A stretch of 64,000 bases of DNA. Origin: Bradyrhizobium septentrionale (GTDB taxonomy: Bacteria; Pseudomonadota; Alphaproteobacteria; Rhizobiales; Xanthobacteraceae). The translations under genes and the position numbers were made by a program. The notes under the pieces are model-generated. The model was given only the letters and a program-made list of their open reading frames with translations, searched no databases and was not told the DNA's origin. Below, piece after piece: positions 18,209 through 27,696 of the stretch. Each line of letters begins with the position of its first letter. Positions within the stretch are counted from its first letter, which is position 1. The stretch is from NCBI RefSeq assembly GCF_011516645.4, contig NZ_CP088285.1, forward strand, positions 1,240,001 through 1,304,000. The letters run 5' to 3'.

Positions 18209-19687
18209 GTGACCTATGCGTCGTTCACCAATTCGCCGGCCGAGCGCCCGGCGCGTTCGGTCGCTGTCGGCAAGGCAATTCCGGCGGGCGTCGGCAAAAA
18301 TCGATTGGCTGCCTTACTGGTATTGGCAGCAGGCGCCGAATTCCTCTTCGTAGCCTTTGGGGCTTATTGCGCTGCCGTCCTCTATCATCACGGCTCTCCG
18401 GACGCCCCCAAATATATCCAGGAATCCATTCTCATTGCCGCAATGCAGCTGCTCGTATCCGTTGGACTCCGGCAGTATTCGCGGATCCAGACGCAGCCCC
18501 GGCACGTCTTCCTGTGGAGCGGCGTTAGCGCCGTCTTGTTCGTATTCGCGTTCTTCATCTCGACGATATTTCTTCTCAAGGTCTCGGAGGGCTACTCGCG
18601 CGCGACCGTCATAGCCCAGGCCGCAAGCGTCCTCGTTATGGTGCTCTGCGTACGGGCAATATGCTTCTCATTGCTGCAACCTGCGATCGCATCCGGACTG
18701 ATCGACGCCAGGCGCATCATACTCATAGGAGACCCGAGCCACTGCTTGAACTTTTCCGCACGAGTAATCGCCACCGGAATCCGGACCATCCGCTCGTTCG
18801 ACTTTCCGACCTTTCGCACCGGCTCTTCAGTACCTGAGCGCTCCGACGCGGTCGAGGTGCCATCCCATACGCGCGAACTGATCACGGAATGTCGGCCCCT
18901 CCGAGCGGACGACATTGTCATTCTGACTTCGGAGGTGGATGTTCCGGCCGCACTCGCTCTGGCTGGCGCCCTGTCAGAGCTCCCGGCTGATGTTCACGTC
19001 GTCCCTGTCGGGGCAGTCGATCTCATGGCCGTGTCGCGCATCGCGCAGTTCGGCAACATGGTGACGATGCGCATCTTCCAGTCTCCCCTGACGCCGTTCC
19101 ACCGGGCAATTAAACGATCATTCGACATCGCGGCCGCAATTGTCGGTCTGGTCGTAGTCAGTCCCCTCTTCGTCATCCTAGCGCTGGCAATCAAGCTCGA
19201 TTCCCGCGGGCCAGTGCTATTTCGTCAGACGCGGCATGGCTACAACAACGAGACCATCCGCGTGGTGAAATTCAGATCGATGACCGTTACGGAGGACGGC
19301 GACAATTTCAAGCAGGTAACCAGACATGATCCACGTGTGACCCGGCTGGGGCGCATCATGCGCCAAACTAATATCGATGAGCTGCCGCAGCTCTTCAATG
19401 TGCTGGTTGGCGATATGTCACTCGTCGGGCCTCGTCCGCACGCGACCTCGCAGAACGAAGCTTTCGCCCGGCTGATTTCGTCATTTTCCCGTCGCCACAA
19501 CGTCAAGCCCGGAATTACCGGCTGGGCACAGGTCAATGGCCACCGTGGAGAGACCGACACCCTGGAGAAGATGCGGCGTCGTATCGAGCACGACCTGTAT
19601 TACATCGACAATTGGTCATTCCTCCTCGATCTCAAGATCATCGTTATGACCCTCTTTTCCAGAAAGGTCTATTGGAATGCCTTTTAA
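18209..19687 (+). CDS. Polyprenyl-phosphate sugar-1-phosphate transferase (EPS-priming enzyme)
   Basis: Starts repeat-unit assembly by moving a sugar phosphate from UDP-sugar to undecaprenyl phosphate in the inner membrane. The 492-residue product has several N-terminal membrane segments (about 30-170), a cytosolic CoA-binding-like region, and the C-terminal bacterial sugar transferase domain from about residue 295: a membrane hairpin ([20 protein letters not shown]), [41 protein letters not shown] with [12 protein letters not shown] at 18209 is the likely start, after GGGAGC. This WcaJ/PssY-type length differs from short ExoY proteins. Confidence 0.9.
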   Translation: MTYASFTNSPAERPARSVAVGKAIPAGVGKNRLAALLVLAAGAEFLFVAFGAYCAAVLYHHGSPDAPKYIQESILIAAMQLLVSVGLRQYSRIQTQPRHVFLWSGVSAVLFVFAFFISTIFLLKVSEGYSRATVIAQAASVLVMVLCVRAICFSLLQPAIASGLIDARRIILIGDPSHCLNFSARVIATGIRTIRSFDFPTFRTGSSVPERSDAVEVPSHTRELITECRPLRADDIVILTSEVDVPAALALAGALSELPADVHVVPVGAVDLMAVSRIAQFGNMVTMRIFQSPLTPFHRAIKRSFDIAAAIVGLVVVSPLFVILALAIKLDSRGPVLFRQTRHGYNNETIRVVKFRSMTVTEDGDNFKQVTRHDPRVTRLGRIMRQTNIDELPQLFNVLVGDMSLVGPRPHATSQNEAFARLISSFSRRHNVKPGITGWAQVNGHRGETDTLEKMRRRIEHDLYYIDNWSFLLDLKIIVMTLFSRKVYWNAF

Positions 19688-19810
19688 CGCGACGTCGCCT
19701 GCCGCATGCTGTCTTTACGGCAAACTCGCAAGGGCATTGCAGTTGATCCCGATCTTGTTTGATCGGCGGAACCGTCGGTAGGTGCCACCAGTAAGCGCAG
19801 GTTCGACAAA

Positions 19811-20977
19811 ATGCTGCAGACTCACAGAACAGACAGCTCGGCACCTCAAGACATGCCGCCTGAATTTGGTTCGGCGGCCGAATTCGTGGCGGACGGCCTC
19901 GCTTTTTTACGCCGCCGCCTCTCTATTATACTGCTGACGTCCTTTTTGATGCTTGGCACAGCGTTGCTTTATCTCGTTCTCGCAGTTCCGACGTTTACCG
20001 CCACCGCACAACTCATCGTCGACGTCGACGCCAAATCGACTTCGACCGACACGGCGGCGGTAACAACGGCCGTGGAAAGTCAGATCGCAATCCTGAAGTC
20101 CGAGGGCGTCGCTCGCGCGGTGATAGCGAAGCTCGGTTTGGCGGAGGATCGGGAATTTTCGGCAGGTGCCCTGCACCGCTTCAGTCAATCGACATCCCGG
20201 CTGCTCGGCTGGAGCAGACCAGAAACGGGGTCCAGCAACACGCGCGATGCAGTGGAAGCCTTCGAGCGCAAGCTTTCGGTTAGGCGCGCCGGCCTCACCT
20301 ACATAGTCGATCTTGGCTTCAATTCCGCCGCACCCGATCGGGCAGCGCAGATATTGAGCGCTATCGTGGAGAGCTACATTACGACGCAAATGGACGCGAA
20401 ATACAAATGGGGTCTGCAAAACGAGAAATGGGTCAAGGATCGTGTCAGCGATTTGAGCAGCCACGCGTCAGCCGCCAAAAAAGCAGTAGCGGATTACAAC
20501 AGGGCCAGAAACGGTGTCGCGGCTCCCGCGGGTACCGCCGAGGCAGGCACTCTCTCGTCGCAATCGACCGGGAGGACGCCAGACGAACTCCGCGAACTGG
20601 AAGCCACCGCGGACGCCGCCGCCAAGGCGTATGAAAATTTTCTCCGGATGCTGCGTTATACGGACGCTACGCAGCAGCAATCCCCGCCGGTGTTCGAGGC
20701 GCGTCTGCTCACCGGGGTATCCGAGCCCTACACGGCCAGTTCGCCAAAGGCCCGATTAGTACTTGGAATGGCGATCCTTGGCGGCATACTTCTTGGTATC
20801 GGAATCGGATTGCTGCGCGAATGGTCTGACCGACGACGCGCACCAGCGCGTTGGAGCGCGTCCGGAGGAACCTCAGTCGTGCAGGGGCTCAAGGCAGGCA
20901 GTGCCAGGCCCCATCTCGATGGCTCGTTCAAAGTCGAGAAGCAAAACGCGTACAAGGAGGCCAATCCCGACTTATAG
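19811..20977 (+). CDS. Wzz-like polysaccharide co-polymerase without kinase domain
   Basis: A 388-residue inner-membrane protein that would set chain length of the EPS. One membrane segment lies near residues 38-60 (LSIILLTSFLMLGTALLYLV), then the periplasmic Wzz domain (FTATAQLIVDVDA, VESQIAILKSEGVARAV) with helical stretches, and a second membrane segment near 315-337 (LVLGMAILGGILLGIGIGLL). Full-length ExoP/Wzc proteins add a cytosolic tyrosine kinase; here only a ~50-residue tail follows and no Walker motif is present. No separate BY-kinase or phosphatase gene is in the window. It follows the priming transferase by 123 bases. Confidence 0.82.
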   Translation: MLQTHRTDSSAPQDMPPEFGSAAEFVADGLAFLRRRLSIILLTSFLMLGTALLYLVLAVPTFTATAQLIVDVDAKSTSTDTAAVTTAVESQIAILKSEGVARAVIAKLGLAEDREFSAGALHRFSQSTSRLLGWSRPETGSSNTRDAVEAFERKLSVRRAGLTYIVDLGFNSAAPDRAAQILSAIVESYITTQMDAKYKWGLQNEKWVKDRVSDLSSHASAAKKAVADYNRARNGVAAPAGTAEAGTLSSQSTGRTPDELRELEATADAAAKAYENFLRMLRYTDATQQQSPPVFEARLLTGVSEPYTASSPKARLVLGMAILGGILLGIGIGLLREWSDRRRAPARWSASGGTSVVQGLKAGSARPHLDGSFKVEKQNAYKEANPDL

Positions 20978-21339
20978 TCGCACGAACTGCGTTTCCGATT
21001 GTCGTCCCGCAGCAAGCCCGACTGGAACGATCCTCTACATCACCGTCGAACAGTGCTCGTCGGCAGCCGCCCTCATAGCAACGAAGACGGCATTATTTCC
21101 TCTTGTTTCTCGTTGCGGGCCGGAGTGGGTAATCCAGAAGGCCCGACGGTCTCCGAACCCGAGGGGGTTATATTCCACCCTGCGACAATGTGCCGATTTG
21201 ACAGAGAGTCACTCTTGAACACTCAGCCTCCGCCAAATCCACCCACGCCTGCCAGGCATGCCGAACCGGGAATTCCGGGCAAGGGCTCGATCACAACCCG
21301 CTGGGCGTCGCGTGGCGTCCACCAACGTTGGCATGAGCA
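20978..21339 (+). other. Gap without a recognisable gene
   Basis: 362 bases between the Wzz-like gene and the flippase. Several short frames are open but none has a ribosome site or family resemblance. I see no clear hairpin. It may carry the promoter of the flippase gene. Confidence 0.3.
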
Positions 21340-22818
21340 ATGACGAGCTTTAATCGGGCGTTTGGCGGACCAGCGACCATGTTCAGCAATGTCTTCCGGC
21401 AGTCGTGGCTAGCCTTGATCTATCGCTGCTCGGGCGCCGTCGTCTCCCTTCTCTTCGGCGTATGTTTTGCGCGGATGATGAACATAGAGGAATACGGGGC
21501 GCTCATGTCGCTGATGACGTTCGCGGTCGTCGCCTCCACGGTCGGCCTCGTCGGTCAGCAATTTCGCGTGCTGCGGGAAATACCAAGCATCGCCGCCCGG
21601 AAAAATTACCTAGAGATCGGCTCGATCGTCGCACAGCGGCTTCGTGTGGCATGTTTTGGCAGCGTTGCTGTGATCGTGATCTCGCTCCTGCTGTTCGTCG
21701 TAGCTCGCGGCCGCGACGGAATATTCGGAAGCTGGCAGTATTCCACAAGCTTGCTTCTGATATTGCCGTTGGCCTTGATCGAAATGCAGAGCTCGCTGGG
21801 GCGCGCGCTTGGCTCCGTCAACCTCGCGCTCGTGTCCAAGGATGTGTTGTGGCGACTTCTCATCATATTGTTTGGCGGCATTCTCTTCACGACATATGGC
21901 CATCCAGTGCCGGCGGAAGACGTTCTGGCGATTGCGACCGGAATTCTGGTCGTGCTGATCGCCGCTCAGAACGTTTACCTACGACATCTCGCGGAGGGTT
22001 ATAAGGTATTCACCATGGCGGTGAGGCGATCGAATAATCGGATTGCCGACGTTTTTTTCACTTCGGGACCGTTCTGGGTAACCAGCATCGCCAGTGTCAT
22101 GGGCGGCACGATCGATCTCCTCATCGTCTCGGTCATGGTCGGCCCGGAAGCCGGTGGATACTACTACGCTGCCAGCCGGATCGCGCTCCTTCTTGATTTC
22201 TTCCTGGCGACCTTCTGCATTCCCGCAGCGCCTCTCATCGCACGCCTGTTCGATGAGAACCGTCATGCGGAAATCACGCGCGTCACGTCGGGAGCGTCAT
22301 TGGCTGCGTTTGTCGCGGTCTTCGGCTGCGTTGTGGCTTTGGCACTGGCTGGGGACCTCGCGCTGATGGCGTTCGGAGGGGCTTTCAGCCGCGCCCACAG
22401 CATCCTGATGGTTCTGTCGATCGGCCTGCTGGTGTCGACATACTTCGGGATCGGCCCAATCGCACTGAATATGACCGGACACCAGCGAGCCGCGATGCAC
22501 ATCGTGGTGATCACTTGGGCGGTCGGGATCCTGGCCATGATCGGCGCGACCTGGGCCTTCGGGACTTTAGGTGCGGCGGTTGCTGGGGCCTGCGCGGGTG
22601 TCGCAACCAGGGTGTGGACAGCGGCCTACATGTATGCGGCGGAAGGCATCGATATCACGGCCACGACGACGCTCCGCGCGTTAGTAAGGCGCACAACGCA
22701 GAGAGACATATCCGAACCGCGCACGGAGGCGATGCGGCCAGAAGCCGGCGGCACCATTCTCGACCTGCAGCCAAGCTTGCGGCAGCCGGGACACAACGTA
22801 CATGAATCGGGGAGATAG
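21340..22818 (+). CDS. Wzx-type polysaccharide flippase
   Basis: A 492-residue membrane protein with about 12-14 hydrophobic segments, from AGAVVSLLFGVCFARMMN-like helix 1 to the C-terminal AVGILAMIGATWAFGTLGAA. The early FARMMNIEEYGALMSLMTF resembles the FxRxLGxxxYGxxxL pattern of Wzx/MATE-like exporters of the polysaccharide synthesis family. It would flip lipid-linked repeat units across the inner membrane. The start at 21340 lacks a strong ribosome site; an ATG at 21379 (MFSNVFRQSW) is an alternative. It is closely followed (4 bases) by the FkbM gene. Confidence 0.85.
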   Translation: MTSFNRAFGGPATMFSNVFRQSWLALIYRCSGAVVSLLFGVCFARMMNIEEYGALMSLMTFAVVASTVGLVGQQFRVLREIPSIAARKNYLEIGSIVAQRLRVACFGSVAVIVISLLLFVVARGRDGIFGSWQYSTSLLLILPLALIEMQSSLGRALGSVNLALVSKDVLWRLLIILFGGILFTTYGHPVPAEDVLAIATGILVVLIAAQNVYLRHLAEGYKVFTMAVRRSNNRIADVFFTSGPFWVTSIASVMGGTIDLLIVSVMVGPEAGGYYYAASRIALLLDFFLATFCIPAAPLIARLFDENRHAEITRVTSGASLAAFVAVFGCVVALALAGDLALMAFGGAFSRAHSILMVLSIGLLVSTYFGIGPIALNMTGHQRAAMHIVVITWAVGILAMIGATWAFGTLGAAVAGACAGVATRVWTAAYMYAAEGIDITATTTLRALVRRTTQRDISEPRTEAMRPEAGGTILDLQPSLRQPGHNVHESGR

Positions 22819-22822
22819 TTGA

Positions 22823-23830
22823 ATGCGTTCGCTGGCATACGAGGACGCGACTGCTGCAATCGGATTTTCGCGCGGGAGACGGTATTTGATGGATGGGGGT
22901 ACTTTCGATTACGAGGTGTCAGGAAGCCGGCTTTCGATGGGGCTGGTGAGGCTTCTGCACACTATTGTCTCGCGGAGTACCGGGCGTGGTATGGGACTCG
23001 CCATGCGGGCGGTCCGGCCGCTCCTGCATTCCCAACTGTCTTGCGTCCATTTCGCGGACGGCAGCCGTTTGTACTTTAAGCTGGACGACATCTACTGGAA
23101 TGCGTTCTTCATCGGTCACCCAGGAATGACCTACGAGGCGGACATAGGGAAGCTTCTGCTGCGGATGAAGGATATCGACTATACGTTCTTCGATTGCGGC
23201 GCCAACATCGGATACTGGTCCGTTCTTGTCACGTCGGAAATGCTGGGTCACAAGCGCGCGATTGCTGTTGAGGCCTCGCGGACGACGCTCGCGATTCTCG
23301 AGCAGAACCGTGACGCCAACGATCAGCGCTTCGAGATCTGCCGCAAGGCATTGTTCGAATACGACGGACACAGCCTGTTCTTCTCCGACGACGGCCCTCA
23401 TTCGGCCCGACACATCGTGACGTCGCAGAGCAGCCGCCCGTCACAGGCCGAGCCCGTCATGTCGATAACGCTCGATGCGCTGGCAAGGCAACAGCAACTG
23501 ACCGACAGCGATCGGCTCGTCGTCAAGCTCGACGTCGAGGGCGCAGAGATTTCGGCTCTAAAGGGCGCTCAGCAGGTCCTGAAGCGCGACACGCTGATCA
23601 TTTACGAAGACCATGGCGATGATCGGACCCACACGACCACGAGGCATGTGCTCGACGTGCTCGGATTTCCAGTCTTTTTTCTCGCTGCGGACGGGGCAGT
23701 TACGAAGGTCGATGACCCCGTTGCAATGGATCGGCTGAAACCGAACCCCAAAATCGGCTACAATTTCGTGACCTGCCCGCCCGGATCCGGCTTCCATCGT
23801 TGGATAGCAGGAATTGCCGACCGCGCATGA
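22823..23830 (+). CDS. FkbM-family SAM-dependent methyltransferase
   Basis: A 335-residue enzyme. The SAM-binding Rossmann core starts with YTFFDCGANIGYWSVL (about residues 116-131), followed by AIAVEASRTTLAIL and the FkbM signature LVVKLDVEGAEISALKGAQ. FkbM enzymes O-methylate sugars or polyketides; at this locus methylation of a sugar in the EPS repeat unit is likely. The gene follows the flippase with only a 4-base gap, so the two are co-transcribed. A hydrophobic or helical N-terminal extension of about 100 residues precedes the core and is not assigned. Confidence 0.85.
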   Translation: MRSLAYEDATAAIGFSRGRRYLMDGGTFDYEVSGSRLSMGLVRLLHTIVSRSTGRGMGLAMRAVRPLLHSQLSCVHFADGSRLYFKLDDIYWNAFFIGHPGMTYEADIGKLLLRMKDIDYTFFDCGANIGYWSVLVTSEMLGHKRAIAVEASRTTLAILEQNRDANDQRFEICRKALFEYDGHSLFFSDDGPHSARHIVTSQSSRPSQAEPVMSITLDALARQQQLTDSDRLVVKLDVEGAEISALKGAQQVLKRDTLIIYEDHGDDRTHTTTRHVLDVLGFPVFFLAADGAVTKVDDPVAMDRLKPNPKIGYNFVTCPPGSGFHRWIAGIADRA

Positions 23831-23949
23831 TCGTGCTGTGGGGGCCGATCCCGACACGCGGGGCCGCCGGCTTCGATGCCCGACCGCTTTTCGTGCCCCA
23901 ACGAGATTCGCGCGGATGCGGCTCTTCGATACTATCAGAATTCACTATA

Positions 23950-25047
23950 TTAATTGCTACGCCCCAACAGCATCTCGACCGCAGACTGGACGCCGTTCAT
24001 TCGCCCCTCGAACGCAATTCTCGAATCGAATGGGCCTCCCAACGCGATGCGCGGAAGCGCAAAATGATTGGGCTTGCGATCGGATATCTGCCCATGCCGC
24101 GTTGTGACCGCGGTCGAAAAGCCTGCCTCCACCGCAAGATGCTGTTCCCGAGGGCCGCATGCCCTGGCGTTGCCGTAAGGAAAGGCGACGTGCCGAACCG
24201 GACGCTGAAGCAGTCCCTCCAGATAGTTGCGGTTATCGGCCATTTCGGCGCGCGCTAACGCTTCATTGAGGTACGCGAGTGCTGGATGCGACTCCGTGTG
24301 CCCGCCGATCGAAGCGAGAGGATGACGCGCCAGGGCCTGAAGCTCGGCTCCATTGAGGAAATACGTGTCGTTCAAGGACTCCAGCGATAGGCCTGCTTTG
24401 TTGAACGTAGGCGTGAGCATTTCGACTCGATGATAATCTTCGTGTACCCAGTTACTTACCTTCTCCAACGCCGATGCTTTCTCGTCAAAATCGCGACAGC
24501 TGAATCGCATGGCCATGCCGTCGATCGCAATGCTGTCTCTCAAGCGGAATAGTTCGCGCAAACCCAGCCACCACGGTTGCAACGTCCGCGTCACCGCCCC
24601 GGTCGGTACGTACACTGTGAACGGCGCGTTATGTCGCTCTAGGATTGGCAATGCAGTCGCGACGTTGTCCCTATAGCCGTCGTCGAAGGTAAGAACCGCA
24701 TAGCGGTGGGGTTGAGTATCCGCCGCCAACTGCTCGAGACATGTATCGAGACTGACAATCTCCCACCCTTCTTGACGCAGCCACTTCAGCGAATATTCAA
24801 GAAAGTCAGGTGATGCACCTGTCTTTAGCTCCCAGCGCCAGTCCTGCTGAATCTCGTGGAGCATCAGGATAGCGGCCCTGCCGGCGAATGCCCTGCGCAG
24901 AGCCGGCGCCAGTCCGGCCCAACCAGCCGCGTGAAATACGGTTCGGCTGATAAGTTGCTTCACGCCGAGCAACCGCCGGACAGACCGGTTATGCGAGTAC
25001 TGGCCACGCGGCTTACTTGATCGCGTGCGCGGCCTGCCCATGCTCAT
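23950..25047 (-). CDS. Polysaccharide deacetylase (NodB-homology, CE4 family)
   Basis: A 365-residue protein with the three CE4 motifs: LTFDDGYRDN (catalytic Asp and metal-binding Asp), GGHTESHPAL (metal His pair HxxxH) and HVAFPYG. It would remove N-acetyl groups from the EPS or its intermediates, or the fold may act on lipid-linked sugars. I place the start at the ATG at 25047 (MSMGRPRT) after an ACAGGTG site; a longer form from 25161 lacks support. No signal peptide is evident, although AILMLHEI is the normal start of the domain. It is transcribed opposite to its neighbours and diverges from the GT4 operon. Confidence 0.88.
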   Translation of the reverse strand: MSMGRPRTRSSKPRGQYSHNRSVRRLLGVKQLISRTVFHAAGWAGLAPALRRAFAGRAAILMLHEIQQDWRWELKTGASPDFLEYSLKWLRQEGWEIVSLDTCLEQLAADTQPHRYAVLTFDDGYRDNVATALPILERHNAPFTVYVPTGAVTRTLQPWWLGLRELFRLRDSIAIDGMAMRFSCRDFDEKASALEKVSNWVHEDYHRVEMLTPTFNKAGLSLESLNDTYFLNGAELQALARHPLASIGGHTESHPALAYLNEALARAEMADNRNYLEGLLQRPVRHVAFPYGNARACGPREQHLAVEAGFSTAVTTRHGQISDRKPNHFALPRIALGGPFDSRIAFEGRMNGVQSAVEMLLGRSN

Positions 25048-25313
25048 CGTCAAAACACCTGTCGCGTGCGCTGTAAGCGCTACTGTATCCGATGGGAAAC
25101 AAAACGCCCTACATTTATCGACGAACTGCGCCGCGCTGGCAACTGCGGCGCCGGTACTCACTCCTAGGTACCCCAGATTTCGTCGCCTCCACTCTGAATG
25201 CGCCGCCTGCGTCGGACTGCTTTCAAGGTAGCTTTTTTTTCGTCAGACACCGAGTGCACCGGCCGCTGGTGGTACCGGCCTAGTGATCTGCGTACCGACG
25301 AAACGGCTCATCA

Positions 25314-26534
25314 ATGAAAGTACTGCTCGCCAACAAGTTTCTGTTCAACAACGGTGGCGCGGAGGCCGTGTTGCTTCAGGAAAGAGCGTTTCTGATGAGC
25401 AGCGGAGCCGACGTCATCGACTTCGCCATGCGGCACGACCGAAACATCGAGTCACCCTACGCAGCACATTTCGTGTCTCTCCAGGAATACCGGAGCGGCG
25501 GCTATCTCGCCAAGGTAAAGAGCGCACTCTCCTTGATTCACTCGCGTGAGGCCGTCAGCAAACTCGCCTCCTTGATCGAGGCGACGCGGCCGGACTTGAT
25601 GCATTGCCACAACATCTATCATCAGCTGACCCCGTCGATTGTCGGCGTCGCCAAGTCGCGCGGGATTCCGGTTGTACTGACGCTGCACGATTCGAAGCCG
25701 GTGTGTCCGGTGCATACACGCATGCGAGAGGACCGATTGTGTTCGTCGTGTCTCGCAGGAGATTTCCATCACGTGCTGACGCACCGCTGTGCTGACGGAT
25801 CGATCGCACAAAGCGCAACGCTTTACATGGAAGCGGTCATTCAGCGCTGGTTCGGCAACTACGAGAAGGTGGACCGCTTCCTCGCACCGAGCCAGTTCAT
25901 GCGGGAGTCGGTGTTGCCTCGGTTCGCCGCGGACCGGGTGCAGCTGCTCTACAACGGCGTCGATGTCACCAGCATTTCGGCGAGCGATCGGGACAAGGGA
26001 TACGTGCTCTATTGCGGTCGGCTCGCGCCGGGAAAGGGTGCAGAGACACTGCTGCGCGCCCATGAAGCAGCGAACTGCCGGTGGCCTCTCGTCATCGCAG
26101 GCTCGGGCCCGCTGGCGGATGACCTGAAGTCGCGATTTACCCGGAATGTGCGCTTTGCGGGCCAGCTGTCCGGGGAGACATTGAAGGCGACGATCGCCGA
26201 AGCTTCGGTGGTGGTTGTCCCTTCGGAGTGGTGCGAGAACTGCCCGATGTCGGTGCTGGAAGCGATGGCCTATGGCAAGGCGGTCATAGCGACCCGCATC
26301 GGTGGCATTCCGGAGCTCGTCGACGATCGCGTGACGGGGCTTTTGTTTGAGCCCGGCAATGCGGACGAGCTGCGAAACCATGTCGATTGCCTTATGAGCG
26401 ACGCCGCGCGCCGTGCGCGCATGGGGGCTGCAGGAAGGGCCCGCGTCGAAACGGAGTTCTCTCTCGAGAAGCATAACGCCGATCTGATGGCCGTCTATCG
26501 ATCACTGGTGAGCGAGCGGCATGCATCGCAGTGA
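25314..26534 (+). CDS. GT4-family glycosyltransferase
   Basis: A 406-residue cytosolic GT-B fold retaining transferase that would add a sugar to the lipid-linked repeat unit. Visible features are the N-terminal FNNGGAEAVLLQERAFL acceptor loop, DLMHCHNIYHQL, the linker LYNGVD, the C-terminal donor domain VLYCGRLAPGKGAETLLRAH and the EX7E-type motif in SEWCENCPMSVLEAMAYGKA. A cysteine cluster (PVCPVHTRMREDRLCSSCLA) in the N-domain is typical of a subset of these enzymes. First gene of a tight plus-strand operon with the radical SAM and second GT4 genes (9 and 19 base gaps). Confidence 0.9.
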   Translation: MKVLLANKFLFNNGGAEAVLLQERAFLMSSGADVIDFAMRHDRNIESPYAAHFVSLQEYRSGGYLAKVKSALSLIHSREAVSKLASLIEATRPDLMHCHNIYHQLTPSIVGVAKSRGIPVVLTLHDSKPVCPVHTRMREDRLCSSCLAGDFHHVLTHRCADGSIAQSATLYMEAVIQRWFGNYEKVDRFLAPSQFMRESVLPRFAADRVQLLYNGVDVTSISASDRDKGYVLYCGRLAPGKGAETLLRAHEAANCRWPLVIAGSGPLADDLKSRFTRNVRFAGQLSGETLKATIAEASVVVVPSEWCENCPMSVLEAMAYGKAVIATRIGGIPELVDDRVTGLLFEPGNADELRNHVDCLMSDAARRARMGAAGRARVETEFSLEKHNADLMAVYRSLVSERHASQ

Positions 26535-26543
26535 GGATTGCAA

Positions 26544-27677
26544 ATGGATCTCACCGTAATCTCCACGTTTCGGTGCAACTCGAGATGCCAGATGTGTTAC
26601 ATCTGGAAGAATCCGACCGATCCAAAGGAAGAGGTCACGCTCGAGACGCTCGCGAAACTTCCGACGGGGTTCGATAATCTCAATATCTCCGGCGGCGAGC
26701 CGACTCTGCGGAAGGATCTTGCCGAGATGGTGGACCTGCTCCACCCTAAGGCCCGGATCATAGAGATCAGCTCGAACGGACTGCATCCCGAGCGTCTCCT
26801 GCCCATCATTAAGAAGCACCCGAAGATCAAGGTTCGTTTCAGCCTTGAGGGTGACGCGGTTACCAGCGACTCCATACGCGGCGAAAAGGACGGCTATGCC
26901 ACGAAGGTAGCCGGGCTTCGCATGCTGCAGGAGGCGGGCGGGCAAGACCTGGGATTCGCCCTCGTCATCCAGGACGAGAATGTGGCCCAGCTGGTGCGAA
27001 CCTATGAACTGGCGCGTTCAATGGGGTTCGAGCTTGCAACCTCGACGCTGCACAACGCGTGGCAATTCTACAAGAACGACAACTATTTCTACGAGCGCGT
27101 CGCGGTGGCCCGGCAGGTGGAAGGGCTTATCACTGCGATGCTCAAGAGCAACAAGCCGAAGAACTGGTTTCGCGCCTATCTGAATTTGGGCTTGATTGAA
27201 AAGATCCTCGGCCACCCGCGGTTGATACGCTGCAGCGCGGGGACGGATTTCGCATTCATCGATCCCTGGTCCGATGTGTGGGCCTGCAATGTGCGATCGG
27301 ACTTGCCGCTGGGCAACCTGGCGCGGCAGTCCTGGAGTGAGATCATCGCAAGTGACACGGCCCGGAACTCGGTCGCCAAGGTTCACGCTTGCCAACAAAA
27401 CTGCTGGATGGTGACGACCGCGCGCACGGCAATGCGCTCAACGCTGGTTCCGCAGGCACCGAAGATGGGGCCGCTGCTCTGGGTGCTGAAGAACAAGCTG
27501 AAGGCCGAGCTCGGCCGGCCGATCTGTTTCGATCAGTACATTGATTATTCCAACGTCGCCCCTACTCCGCGCGTCGAGCGAACGTCATTCCTCAACGAAA
27601 AGCAAAAGGCACGACTGGTGCGCGGGAGAGAGACGGTCGACGCGCGATATCCGCTCAAGGACTTTATGAATAATTAA
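26544..27677 (+). CDS. Radical SAM protein inside the EPS glycosyltransferase operon
   Basis: A 377-residue enzyme whose N-terminus carries the [4Fe-4S] cluster motif CNSRCQMC (CxxxCxxC) at about residues 11-18, followed by the SAM-binding NISGGEPTLRKD and the TIM-barrel strands (ISSNGLHPE, KVRFSLEGD). The C-terminal part has further cysteines (RCSAGTDFAFIDPWSDVWAC, then HACQQNCW), as in SPASM-like auxiliary cluster regions, so a second cluster is possible. The ATG at 26544 follows AGGATTG, 9 bases after the first GT4 stop. Gene linkage implies modification of a glycan intermediate or of an exported peptide; the reaction is unknown. Confidence 0.85.
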   Translation: MDLTVISTFRCNSRCQMCYIWKNPTDPKEEVTLETLAKLPTGFDNLNISGGEPTLRKDLAEMVDLLHPKARIIEISSNGLHPERLLPIIKKHPKIKVRFSLEGDAVTSDSIRGEKDGYATKVAGLRMLQEAGGQDLGFALVIQDENVAQLVRTYELARSMGFELATSTLHNAWQFYKNDNYFYERVAVARQVEGLITAMLKSNKPKNWFRAYLNLGLIEKILGHPRLIRCSAGTDFAFIDPWSDVWACNVRSDLPLGNLARQSWSEIIASDTARNSVAKVHACQQNCWMVTTARTAMRSTLVPQAPKMGPLLWVLKNKLKAELGRPICFDQYIDYSNVAPTPRVERTSFLNEKQKARLVRGRETVDARYPLKDFMNN

Positions 27678-27696
27678 TAGCCAGTAGGAGGGTGTA

